Notes: generated from the letters alone by a model not told the origin. Shown: positions 1 to 6,243, numbered from the stretch's first letter. The stretch is 11,584 bases of DNA from Ruminococcaceae bacterium UBA7147 (GCA_002491825.1 DKWR01000039.1:1-11584); one strand, 5' to 3'. A program made the numbers and translations.

Positions 1-35
1 TTGCCCGCCGAGGCACTCGGCAAAATTATAGTTTA
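1..35. repeat. Left copy of an edge inverted repeat with a GC hairpin
   Basis: Contains a perfect 6-bp hairpin, GCCGAG (7-12), loop GCA, CTCGGC (16-21), followed by an AT-rich tail. The reverse complement of the whole 35-nt block matches 11533-11568 at the other end of the window with about 33 of 36 aligned positions identical (one gap, two substitutions). There is no U-tract directly after the stem on either strand, so it does not read as a simple intrinsic terminator. It may be one end of a longer repeat that continues outside the window. Confidence 0.6.
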
Positions 36-65
36 TCTTAATATTACGAAAACTATAAAGCAACA

Positions 66-102
66 AAAACGCTATGATACCCCAAAAGTGTCATAGCGTT
101 TT
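66..102 (-). terminator. Intrinsic terminator of the rubredoxin gene, probably bidirectional
   Basis: AAAACGCTATGA (66-77) pairs perfectly with TCATAGCGTTTT (91-102) around a 13-nt loop. Read on the minus strand, the stem follows the rubredoxin stop codon by about 27 nt and ends in TTTTTG. On the plus strand it ends in TTTT, so it could also stop a transcript entering from the left. Confidence 0.8.
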
Positions 103-129
103 ATCGTGGCGAAAATCACACTTCACTTC

Positions 130-288
130 TTATTCAGCCGGTGAAAAATCATCCTTGCCAACTCCGCAGAGAGGGCATACAAAATCATCGGGTAAATCCT
201 CAAATTTTGTACCGGGTGCAATTCCGTTGTCGGGATCGCCGACAGCCTCGTCATATTCCCAGCCGCATACGCCGCATACGTATTTCAT
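130..288 (-). CDS. Rubredoxin
   Basis: A 52-residue protein beginning MKYVCGVCGWEYDEAVGDPD. The two metal-binding knuckles are CxxCG at Cys5/Cys8 and CPLCG at Cys38/Cys41, the standard Fe(Cys)4 centre. The length and the Asp/Glu-rich body match classic free-standing rubredoxins of 52-54 residues. Family role: a soluble one-electron carrier, in anaerobes often feeding oxygen- or peroxide-detoxifying enzymes (rubrerythrin, flavodiiron proteins); no such partner is visible here. The start is fixed by GGAGGTG (complement of 294-300), 5 nt upstream of the ATG. It is transcribed alone, from a promoter in 324-351 to the terminator at 66-102. Identification is close to certain; the electron partner is unknown. 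Confidence 0.96.
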   Translation of the reverse strand: MKYVCGVCGWEYDEAVGDPDNGIAPGTKFEDLPDDFVCPLCGVGKDDFSPAE

Positions 289-323
289 AAAGGCACCTCC
301 TTTTTGTGTTTTTATTATATATT

Positions 324-351
324 ATTATATCAGATATGGAATGATATACAA
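324..351 (-). promoter_or_regulatory. Candidate sigma-A promoter for rubredoxin
   Basis: Minus strand: TTGTAT (346-351), 16-nt spacer, TATAAT (324-329), about 35 nt upstream of the start codon. The -10 is perfect; the -35 matches at only three of six positions. It lies just inside the divergent pnuC promoter, so the two -35 regions are only a few bases apart. Confidence 0.55.
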
Positions 352-355
352 GCAC

Positions 356-384
356 TTGACATAATATTTTTGCTGTGATAGAAT
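356..384 (+). promoter_or_regulatory. Strong sigma-A promoter for the pnuC leader
   Basis: TTGACA (356-361), 17-nt spacer, TAGAAT (379-384): a perfect -35 and a 5/6 -10 at optimal spacing. The predicted start near 391 leaves a 5' leader of about 250 nt before the pnuC ATG at 641, far longer than translation initiation requires. Confidence 0.8.
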
Positions 385-403
385 TTAGAAAATTATAAAA
401 TTA

Positions 404-629
404 CTGCCACCGGGTAGGAAGCGTTACGCATTCGTATACATATCGTTAGGTTTGATACTAATACCTAAATTAAACCCTGAATATCTTTTTGGCATATTTT
501 CCGCCATACTTCGTGAGCTATCCTCGGAAGGCGACAGCCTTCCTGTGGAATCTCACTCGTCTGTCGAAAAATCTGCTATTAATTTGGTATCAGTATCAGA
601 AGATATGTGTGTCGGGTGCTTATTTTTTT
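404..629 (+). promoter_or_regulatory. Highly structured pnuC leader: long-range helix ending in a T-run (attenuator-like RNA or MITE-like insert)
   Basis: Two small hairpins come first: CTGCC/GGTAG (404-408/413-417) and GCG/CGC (421-423/427-429). A long discontinuous helix follows: 428-444 with 602-619 (one bulge, four G-U pairs), 451-465 with 586-600 (15 positions, one A-C mismatch, one G-U), and 467-473 with 579-585 (perfect). Inside sit a TGGC/GCCA hairpin (490-493/503-506) and a nested arm GTGAG/CTCAC (513-517/552-556) capped by GGAAGGC-GACA-GCCTTCC (526-543). The long helix is followed by TTATTTTTTT (620-629) and then the pnuC Shine-Dalgarno, so the 3' side could act as a terminator or sequester the ribosome site. 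It matches no riboswitch consensus I know (TPP, FMN, cobalamin, preQ1, SAM, THF, ZTP, T-box). The near-perfect inverted ends would also fit a miniature transposable element. Confidence 0.6.
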
Positions 630-640
630 GGAGGTATAAA

Positions 641-1336
641 ATGGGATATATCAAAAAACTTTTTACAAGCCTTTCAGGATTTGAGCTTTGCCTTTGGCTG
701 TTCTCAATCGTTACCGTGACAGCCTCGTTTGTGATTGCAGGAAATTTCAATCCCCTCACGCTCGTAGCATCTCTCATAGGCGTTACGTCGTTGATTTTTG
801 TTGCAAAGGGCTATGTAATCGGTCAGGTGCTGATGGTAGTATTCGGCTTGCTTTACTCGATTATTTCACTGCAATACTGCTACTACGGCGAGATGATTAC
901 ATACCTCGGAATGACTGCTCCGATTGCGCTTATGTCGGCAATTAGCTGGTACAGGAATCCGTACAAAAACAGCTCGGAGGTAACTGTCAGCAGTCTTAAT
1001 GCCCTTAACAGAATTTTGATTGTTGTGCTGACAATAATCGTAACGATTGTGTTTTATTTTATTCTCAAGGCGTTTGACACTCCAAATCTTTTGCCAAGTA
1101 CCCTATCGATTGCAACAAGCTTTTCTGCGTCATATTTGGCGCTTATGCGCAGTCCGGTGTACGCTGTTGCATATGCCGTAAACGACCTTGTGCTGATTGT
1201 TCTGTGGATTCTTGCATCAATGGAAAATACTTCGTATTTCCCTGTGCTTATCTGCTTTGCGATATTTTTCATAAACGACCTTTACGGCTTTGTTAGCTGG
1301 CGGAAAATGAAAAAACGTCAGAGCGAAGATAATTAA
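641..1336 (+). CDS. pnuC: PnuC-family vitamin/nucleoside transporter
   Basis: 231 residues, almost entirely hydrophobic, with about seven membrane spans (roughly 14-33, 37-54, 59-77, 85-104, 123-143, 171-192, 200-218) and a short basic C-terminus. PnuC hallmarks are the mid-protein stretch YYGEMITYLG...SAISWYRNP (81-107), AVND (179-182) and the closing FINDLYGFVSWRKM (210-223). The family facilitates uptake of nicotinamide riboside, or in relatives thiamine, riboflavin or deoxynucleosides, which are trapped by cytosolic phosphorylation. The substrate cannot be settled from sequence, and no kinase is adjacent. The start at 641 is set by GGAGG (630-634), 6 nt upstream; an in-frame extension to 452 would run through the leader structure and is unlikely. 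It has its own promoter at 356-384. Its stop codon overlaps the convergent HD-domain gene by 4 bp, so its terminator, if any, lies inside that gene. Confidence 0.88.
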   Translation: MGYIKKLFTSLSGFELCLWLFSIVTVTASFVIAGNFNPLTLVASLIGVTSLIFVAKGYVIGQVLMVVFGLLYSIISLQYCYYGEMITYLGMTAPIALMSAISWYRNPYKNSSEVTVSSLNALNRILIVVLTIIVTIVFYFILKAFDTPNLLPSTLSIATSFSASYLALMRSPVYAVAYAVNDLVLIVLWILASMENTSYFPVLICFAIFFINDLYGFVSWRKMKKRQSEDN

Positions 1337-1929
1337 TCTTCCTCTATTCTGCCCTTTTCGACATTCGGTTTTATGAAAGTTTTATATGAGTACTCCCAGA
1401 GAGTTTGAGAGCCGTCGGCGGTGTTTTTGTTTCTCTCAAGAATCTGACTGAGCTTTACATTGTTTTTTGCCCACATTTTTCCGTCTGTTGAGTTGTTGAG
1501 CATAGCAGGCTGTACGTTGTCCATTGTGTGGGCAAACCTTGCTTCAGCGGTTTTTCCTTCCTCAAATTCCTCCCAGAGCGCTCTGAATTTTCTGCCTTGG
1601 TCATCGGGCAGAAGTCCGAAAAGTCGGTCAGCCGCTTTCAGCTCACGCTCTCGCTGTGACTTTTTGCCCTCATCGTCGTAAGCGTAGGTGTCGCCTGCGT
1701 CGATTTCAACAACGTCGTGAATAAGAATCATCGAAATCGTTTTGAGCAAATCTATATCCTCGTTTGAATATTCACCCAGCAAAAGGCACATAATCGCCAT
1801 ATGCCAGGCGTGTTCTGCGTCGTTCTCAAAGGTTTCTCCGTCGCTTTTCAGCGTTTTCCGCTGAATAAATTTTTCCTTGTCGGCTTCAAGCAAAAAATCA
1901 AACTGTTTGTCAATGCGACTTTTTTCCAT
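1333..1929 (-). CDS. HD-domain phosphohydrolase (YfbR / HD_3 type)
   Basis: 198 residues. The metal-binding signature is visible in order: AEHAWH with His40 and His43, LIHDVVEIDAGD with the His71-Asp72 doublet, Glu75 and Asp80, and HTMDN with Asp137. This spacing is that of the YfbR-like class, whose E. coli member is a 5'-deoxynucleotidase acting on dNMPs; other members act on other small phosphate substrates. It is soluble and probably uses Mn2+, Co2+ or similar. The start is set by GGAGG (complement of 1938-1942), 8 nt upstream; the longer open frame to 2019 would run back into the upstream gene without a ribosome site. It lies 19 nt after the membrane-protein gene, so the two are probably cotranscribed. 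Its TAA shares a TTAA with the pnuC stop on the other strand. The fold is secure, the substrate is not. Confidence 0.87.
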   Translation of the reverse strand: MEKSRIDKQFDFLLEADKEKFIQRKTLKSDGETFENDAEHAWHMAIMCLLLGEYSNEDIDLLKTISMILIHDVVEIDAGDTYAYDDEGKKSQRERELKAADRLFGLLPDDQGRKFRALWEEFEEGKTAEARFAHTMDNVQPAMLNNSTDGKMWAKNNVKLSQILERNKNTADGSQTLWEYSYKTFIKPNVEKGRIEED

Positions 1930-1948
1930 AAACAAAACCTCCGTGATT

Positions 1949-2704
1949 TTACTGTAAATTGCCCTTGTATTTCCTGCAAATTTCTTTGCAAAGTCTGTAC
2001 GAACGCACCAAAGCAACAACGGTTATTATCAATAAAAACAGGACGAACAATAAACAAAATCCAATTCCGAAAACAGAAAAAGCATACTCGCTGAAATTTT
2101 GCCAATCAATTCCGCTGAACACATTAACTGCAATTACCGTAAAAAGTACGTTTAAAAACAAGGTCAACGCAAACAGAACCGTATATACGGGAGTGTTGTA
2201 GAATTTGTACTCCTTTTTTAAATACGTTTCATTAAAAGTCACTTTTTGAAAATCCAAATCGGAATTGCACCCGGTCAGCTCAAAATCAGGCTCGGAAAGC
2301 TCTTTCTTTTTCGGACTGTAGGAACAATTTATGTATTTTACCGTAAGTGTATCGCCGACATTTTTTATTGTGTACGATTTTTTGCAGTCGAACGGCTGGG
2401 TGTGTTTTATCCAGCTGTAAATCTGCGCACCTCTTATATTGTCATAGCTGTCAAACAAATACTGAAACACAACAAAAACAGCAAGCAACAATTTTAGAAA
2501 AAATCTTGCAACGGGATTGCTTGTTTTTATTTTATCATATACACCTTCGCATACATATTCCATGTCAAGCCTGTGTTTTTCAGCTTCTCGGCAGTTAAAA
2601 ATAACCTTTCTGTTATCCTCGGAAAGCTCCTTTGTCTGACCGTCAAGTGTAATTTTCAAAACACCGTCAATACTTCTATTGAACAGTTCAACCTTTAAAT
2701 CCAT
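1949..2704 (-). CDS. Three-helix membrane protein of unknown function
   Basis: 251 residues, no family recognised. Residues 1-60 are soluble and start like a small beta-rich domain (MDLKVELFNRSIDGVLKITL). A hydrophobic segment lies at about 67-84. A second soluble region (about 85-170) is rich in Lys, Asp and Tyr and holds several Cys (107, 127, 146). Two further membrane spans are at about 171-196 and 210-235, followed by a short basic, Cys-containing tail. I chose the ATG at 2704 because GGAG stands 9 nt upstream; the ATG five codons earlier (2719) has no ribosome site. A good promoter precedes it (2744-2772). It is first in a two-gene unit with the HD hydrolase, which suggests but does not show a shared role. 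It could be a membrane sensor or small-molecule-responsive accessory protein; no function is claimed. Confidence 0.75.
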   Translation of the reverse strand: MDLKVELFNRSIDGVLKITLDGQTKELSEDNRKVIFNCREAEKHRLDMEYVCEGVYDKIKTSNPVARFFLKLLLAVFVVFQYLFDSYDNIRGAQIYSWIKHTQPFDCKKSYTIKNVGDTLTVKYINCSYSPKKKELSEPDFELTGCNSDLDFQKVTFNETYLKKEYKFYNTPVYTVLFALTLFLNVLFTVIAVNVFSGIDWQNFSEYAFSVFGIGFCLLFVLFLLIITVVALVRSYRLCKEICRKYKGNLQ

Positions 2705-2743
2705 TAAATATAGCTCCATACAGATTAAATTAATATATAAAAT

Positions 2744-2772
2744 ATTCTACCACCGAACAGAAAAATTGTAAA
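2744..2772 (-). promoter_or_regulatory. Sigma-A promoter for the membrane protein / HD hydrolase unit
   Basis: Minus strand: TTTACA (2767-2772), 17-nt spacer, TAGAAT (2744-2749). Five of six positions match in each hexamer at optimal spacing, with transcription predicted to begin near 2738, about 35 nt before the start codon at 2704. Confidence 0.75.
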
Positions 2773-2803
2773 TGTAAAGTTTTCAGGATTAATGCCGTAA
2801 ATA

Positions 2804-2832
2804 TTGAATTATTCCGAAATTTGTGATATATT
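2804..2832 (+). promoter_or_regulatory. Candidate promoter for the pantothenate/CoA cluster
   Basis: TTGAAT (2804-2809), 17-nt spacer, TATATT (2827-2832). The -10 matches five of six positions, the -35 four of six. It is back-to-back with the minus-strand promoter at 2744-2772. It leaves a leader of about 70 nt before 2911, in which I see no convincing riboswitch. Confidence 0.55.
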
Positions 2833-2910
2833 AAATTATGAACGGTATTCACAACGTGAAGCTGTATCAGATGAGATGTTATCGCTGTAGTATTGAATCG
2901 AGGTGATAGC

Positions 2911-3762
2911 ATGAATATTGGAATTATCGGCGCAGGCAAGGTCGGCGTTTCCGTCGGCATGTACCTCAAAGACAACAATATTCAGATTTCGGGGTTTTAT
3001 GACATAAACTCCGACAATGCCGCTTTTGCGGAGAAATTTACTCAAACGGACTGCTTTTCGGATTTGGAAGAGCTTGTAAGAATGAGCGATACCCTATTTA
3101 TCACAACGCCCGACGCAGTAATCGGGAGCGTGTGGGATTGCATCATCAAAAATAATATGTCCGTCCAAAATAAAATAGTATGCCATTTTAGTGGTGCATT
3201 ATCATCTGATGTATTTACCGATTCACAAAGCACGGGTGCAAGCGTTTGCTCAATCCACCCTATGCTTGCGTTCAGCGACAAATTGACGTCCTACAGAATT
3301 CCGGCAAATACTTTTTTTGCTTTAGAGGGAGATGAAACGGCTGTTTCGCCTTTGAAGAGCCTTTTTGAAAATCTCGGCAACATTGTTTGCCGTATTGACA
3401 AGAGCAAAAAGTCGATTTATCACACCGCCGCAAGCGTGTTGAGCAACGAGCTTGTTGCAGTGCTTGATATGGGATATTCACTTCTTGAGGAATGCGGATT
3501 TTCACGAGATGAGGCTGTCAGGGCTACGCAGAATCTTGTTTTAGGAAATGTTAATAGCGTTCTTGAAAACGGTTGCGTAAATGCGCTGACAGGGCCTGTT
3601 GAGCGAAACGATTTGCAAACTGTTAAAAAGCACGTTGAAAGCTTGCAGGGTGAGGACAGACAGATTTATATTCTGCTTGCAAAACGGCTTGTAAACCTTG
3701 CAAAGACAAAGAACGAGGACAGGGATTACAGCGAACTGTCGGAATTTTTAGATTTATCGTAA
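2911..3762 (+). CDS. panG: Rossmann-like / DUF2520 protein, probable PanG-type ketopantoate reductase
   Basis: 283 residues. The N-terminus carries the dinucleotide-binding fold with GAGKVG at 7-12 (GxGxxG) and an acidic residue after strand 2 (Asp31). The middle shows CHFSGAL (91-97) and SIHPMLAF (114-121). The C-terminal part is the helical DUF2520 domain with YHTAASVLSNELVA (170-183) and LTGPVERND (226-234). The overall plan is that of 6-phosphogluconate-dehydrogenase-like NAD(P)H reductases. A family of this architecture, found beside panBCD, was described in Francisella as PanG, a ketopantoate reductase unrelated to PanE (from memory). Here it directly precedes panB, and no panE or ilvC is in view, so reduction of 2-dehydropantoate to pantoate is the best inference. 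The start at 2911 follows GAGGTGAT; a TTG in frame at 2893 is less likely. There are 54 nt to panB. Confidence 0.8.
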   Translation: MNIGIIGAGKVGVSVGMYLKDNNIQISGFYDINSDNAAFAEKFTQTDCFSDLEELVRMSDTLFITTPDAVIGSVWDCIIKNNMSVQNKIVCHFSGALSSDVFTDSQSTGASVCSIHPMLAFSDKLTSYRIPANTFFALEGDETAVSPLKSLFENLGNIVCRIDKSKKSIYHTAASVLSNELVAVLDMGYSLLEECGFSRDEAVRATQNLVLGNVNSVLENGCVNALTGPVERNDLQTVKKHVESLQGEDRQIYILLAKRLVNLAKTKNEDRDYSELSEFLDLS

Positions 3763-3816
3763 ATAACAGCTAAATTAGGATATATTTGATATTACTTTAA
3801 ATTGAAAGGGACTTTT

Positions 3817-4644
3817 ATGAAAAATACATCGGTTACTTTTAAGGAGTCAAAGAAAAACGGCGAAAAGCTTACTATGCTTACCGCCTATGATTATACAACC
3901 GCAAAGCTGCTTGACGAGTCGGGCGTTGACTCAATCCTCGTCGGCGACTCGCTCGGAATGGTTGTGCTCGGCTATGACGACACTCTTTCGGTCACAATGG
4001 AAGATATGATTCACCACAGTGCGGCTGTTGCAAGGGGCGCAAAAAATGCGCTCGTAATTACGGATATGCCGTTTATGTCGTACCAGACCTCGGTTTATGA
4101 CGCAGTTGTCAACGCAGGCAGACTTGTAAAAGAGGGAAAGGCACAGGCTGTAAAGCTTGAGGGCGGAATTGAGTTCTGCGAGCATATCAAGGCGATTGTA
4201 AAGGCATCCATCCCCGTTTGCGCACACATCGGACTTACTCCGCAGTCAATCAACGCTTTCGGCGGATTTAAGGTGCAGGGCAAGGGCAAGGAGGAGGCAC
4301 AAAGGTTACTTGACGAGGCAAGAGCCGTTGAAGAGGCAGGCGCATTTGCCGTAGTGCTCGAGTGCGTTCCCGAAAAGCTTGCAAAGAAAATTTCCGAGAG
4401 CATTTCGATTCCCACAATCGGAATCGGAGCCGGTGCAGGTTGTGACGGACAGGTGCTTGTTTATCAGGATATGCTTGCAATGTACTCGGATTTCAAGCCT
4501 AAGTTTGTAAAGCAGTATGCGCAAGTTGGTAGCGTTATGAAAGACGCATTCAGGCAGTATATTGACGAAGTAAAGTCGGGTGCGTTCCCGAGCGAGGAAC
4601 ACACCTTTAAGATTGACGATGATATTATTGAGAGCTTGTATTAA
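3817..4644 (+). CDS. panB: 3-methyl-2-oxobutanoate hydroxymethyltransferase (ketopantoate hydroxymethyltransferase)
   Basis: Catalyses the first committed step of pantothenate synthesis: 2-oxoisovalerate plus 5,10-methylene-THF gives ketopantoate. The 275 residues match the usual length of about 265-280 for this (beta/alpha)8 decameric enzyme. Metal and substrate residues are all present: Asp44 in VGDSLGMVVLGYD, Asp83 in ITDMPFMSY, Lys113 and Glu115 in VKLEGG, and the catalytic Glu182 in VLECVP. Other signatures are HIGLTPQS (137-144) and the glycine-rich IGIGAGAGCDGQVLV (201-215). The start at 3817 has GAAAGGGA a few bases upstream; the in-frame TTG at 3802 is the less likely choice. It is followed by an inverted-repeat element before panC. 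Identification is essentially certain. Confidence 0.98.
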   Translation: MKNTSVTFKESKKNGEKLTMLTAYDYTTAKLLDESGVDSILVGDSLGMVVLGYDDTLSVTMEDMIHHSAAVARGAKNALVITDMPFMSYQTSVYDAVVNAGRLVKEGKAQAVKLEGGIEFCEHIKAIVKASIPVCAHIGLTPQSINAFGGFKVQGKGKEEAQRLLDEARAVEEAGAFAVVLECVPEKLAKKISESISIPTIGIGAGAGCDGQVLVYQDMLAMYSDFKPKFVKQYAQVGSVMKDAFRQYIDEVKSGAFPSEEHTFKIDDDIIESLY

Positions 4645-4849
4645 AGTGTGGAGTTTGGAGTTTTGGTCGAGTGGATAGGTTGCAATAATATAAAGGTTTA
4701 TTTCCCGAATTTATTTATATTGCGGCGTTGCCGCAGAGCTGAAATCTGTTATTGATATAACAAAGTAACACCGACATACAAACCTTTCCGTACAATACAC
4801 ACTATTATAAATTCGGAGCGAAGCGACCCTTAACTCCACACTCCACACT
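4645..4849. repeat. Inverted-repeat element between panB and panC (MITE-like)
   Basis: The outer arms AGTGTGGAGTTTGGAGTT (4645-4662) and 4832-4849 are inverted complements at 17 of 18 positions. Inside are a hairpin TGCGGC-GTT-GCCGCA (4721-4735), AAAGGTTT (4692-4699) matched by AAACCTTT (4779-4786), and CGAATTTAT (4706-4714) matched by ATAAATTCG (4806-4814); the last two pairs interleave. The right arm runs on into CACACTC-type tandem repeats to about 4861. There is no credible ORF. The left arm begins one base after the panB stop codon. It looks like a mobile or dispersed non-coding repeat dropped into the operon; without other copies I cannot define its ends. Confidence 0.65.
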
Positions 4850-4890
4850 CCACTCTTCACACTAATATAAATTATAATTGAGGTAAAATT

Positions 4891-5733
4891 ATGGACATTT
4901 GCTATACAATAAAAGACGTAAGAGAGCGTGTGAACGCTTGGAAAAGAGAAGGACTTACAATCGGCTTTGTTCCCACAATGGGCTATCTTCACGAGGGACA
5001 CAAGAGCCTTATGCAGGCGGCAAGAGCGAACAATGACAAAGTTGTTGTCAGCGTTTTTGTAAACCCTATGCAGTTCGGACCTAACGAGGATTTGGAAAGC
5101 TATCCCAGAGATTTTGAAAAGGATTCGGCACTCTGCGAGAGCGTGGGCGTGGATTTGATTTTTCACCCCGAGCCAAAGGAAATGTACGCAGACGGCTTTT
5201 GCTCCTATGTTGATATGAACGGCTTGACAACAGAGCTTTGTGGAAAGTCACGTCCGATTCATTTCAGAGGAGTACAAACCGTTGTGCTTAAATTATTCAA
5301 CATCGTAAAGCCCGACAGGGCGTACTTCGGACAGAAGGACGCACAACAGCTTGCGGTTATTAAGCGAATGGTAAAGGACTTGAATGTAGATACGGAGATT
5401 GTCGGCTGTCCGATTGTGCGTAAAGCTGACGGACTTGCAAAAAGCTCACGCAATACCTACTTAAATCCCGACGAGAGAAAGGCGGCGCTGATTTTAAGCC
5501 GCAGTCTGAAACTCGGCAGAGAGCTGATTGAAAACGGAGAAACCGACGCAAAAGCCGTTATAAAGGCAATCACCGACAGCATAAACACAGAACCGCTTGC
5601 AAAAATCGACTACGTTGACGTTGTTGATTTTGACACGATAACGCCTGTTGACAAAATCGGCAAATCGGTGCTTGTTGCAATTGCGGTTTATATCGGTAAG
5701 ACAAGACTTATTGACAACTTTATTATAGAGTAA
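4891..5733 (+). CDS. panC: Pantothenate synthetase (pantoate--beta-alanine ligase)
   Basis: Joins pantoate and beta-alanine using ATP through a pantoyl-adenylate. 280 residues, a normal length for this class-I-tRNA-synthetase-like dimer. Signatures: VPTMGYLHEGH (27-37) with the HxGH ATP motif at His34/His37, FVNPMQF (56-62) with Gln61, RAYFGQKDAQQ (143-153) with Lys149, CPIVRKADGLAKSSRN (173-188) with the SSRN stretch at 185-188, and the C-terminal DYVDVVDFDT dimer/lid region (240-249). The residue before SSRN is Lys where many homologues have Met, which resembles a KMSKS-type loop and is unlikely to disturb catalysis. The start at 4891 follows GAGG (4880-4883) with 7 nt spacing. Its stop codon overlaps the panD ribosome site. 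Confidence 0.98.
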   Translation: MDICYTIKDVRERVNAWKREGLTIGFVPTMGYLHEGHKSLMQAARANNDKVVVSVFVNPMQFGPNEDLESYPRDFEKDSALCESVGVDLIFHPEPKEMYADGFCSYVDMNGLTTELCGKSRPIHFRGVQTVVLKLFNIVKPDRAYFGQKDAQQLAVIKRMVKDLNVDTEIVGCPIVRKADGLAKSSRNTYLNPDERKAALILSRSLKLGRELIENGETDAKAVIKAITDSINTEPLAKIDYVDVVDFDTITPVDKIGKSVLVAIAVYIGKTRLIDNFIIE

Positions 5734-5745
5734 GGGAGCGATTTT

Positions 5746-6141
5746 ATGACTCTTACAATGCTGAAAGGAAAAATCCACCGTGCTGTAGTAAAGCAGGCAG
5801 ATTTGAACTACGTGGGTAGTATCACGATTGACAGCGAGCTTTTGGAAGCCGCAGGAATTTTAGAGTATGAAATGGTGCAGATTGTGGACGTTGAAAACGG
5901 AAACCGCTTTGAAACCTACACAATAGCAGGCGAAAAAGGCTCGGGAATGATTTGTCTTAACGGTGCGGCGGCAAGACAGGTTGCCGTAGGCGACCACGTT
6001 ATAATTATGTGCTATGCACAGATGAGCGAGCAGGAGGCAAAGGAGCACAAGCCGTATGTTGTTTTTACAGACGAGGACAACCGTATAGCAAGCATCTCAC
6101 GCTACGAAAAGCACGGTTTGCTAACAAAGGATTTTATATAA
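5746..6141 (+). CDS. panD: Aspartate 1-decarboxylase (pyruvoyl-dependent)
   Basis: Makes beta-alanine from L-aspartate for PanC. Synthesised as an inactive proenzyme that cleaves itself. The self-processing site Gly24-Ser25 is intact in NYVGSITID (21-29), so Ser25 becomes the pyruvoyl group of the alpha chain. Other conserved residues: Lys9 in MLKGKIHRA (5-13), Arg54 and Tyr58 in NRFETYTI, and CLNGAAAR (70-77) with Asn72. At 131 residues it is typical in length, with a short C-terminal extension past the core. AAGGGAG (5732-5738) overlaps the panC stop, leaving 12 nt between genes and implying translational coupling. Clostridia processed this way need no PanM/PanZ; none is visible here. Confidence 0.97.
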   Translation: MTLTMLKGKIHRAVVKQADLNYVGSITIDSELLEAAGILEYEMVQIVDVENGNRFETYTIAGEKGSGMICLNGAAARQVAVGDHVIIMCYAQMSEQEAKEHKPYVVFTDEDNRIASISRYEKHGLLTKDFI

Positions 6142-6162
6142 TTTACTTTAATTAAATACTTT

Positions 6163-6243
6163 TGTAGGGAACGGTCTTGACCGTTCCGTTTGACTGCAAG
6201 CATACTTCTATTGAATTCGGAACAGTCAAGACTGTTCCCTACA
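6163..6243. repeat. Double-palindrome (REP/BIME-like) element between panD and coaBC
   Basis: The left unit is GGAACGGTC-TT-GACCGTTCC (6168-6187) and the right unit GGAACAGTC-AA-GACTGTTCC (6219-6238); each is a perfect 9-bp hairpin with a two-base centre. The whole arms, TGTAGGG... (6163-6188) and ...CCCTACA (6218-6243), are also inverted complements of each other at 24 of 26 positions. The two differences between arms occur as a matched G/C to A/T pair within the right unit, so each palindrome stays perfect. The 29-nt centre has no ORF. The architecture is that of paired REP sequences or a small MITE. It could also act as an RNA hairpin separating panD from coaBC in the message. Confidence 0.7.

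Noticed and set aside
74..364. 96-codon open frame on the plus strand at the left end.
   Set aside because: It is antisense to rubredoxin, covers its terminator and promoter, and has no ribosome site.
401..420. ACTGCCACCGGG followed by TAGGAAG in the pnuC leader, reminiscent of cobalamin or ZTP riboswitch fragments.
   Set aside because: The remaining conserved cores of both classes are missing and the spacing is wrong; the stretch simply forms a CTGCC/GGTAG hairpin.
452..640. In-frame upstream extension of pnuC.
   Set aside because: The extension translates the paired leader structure, has no ribosome site at 452, and lacks PnuC-like sequence; GGAGG at 630-634 fixes the start at 641.
4873..4878. 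TATAAT just before panC as a possible -10 of an internal promoter.
   Set aside because: Transcription would begin inside or after the panC ribosome site (4880-4883), and there is no -35 at the right distance.
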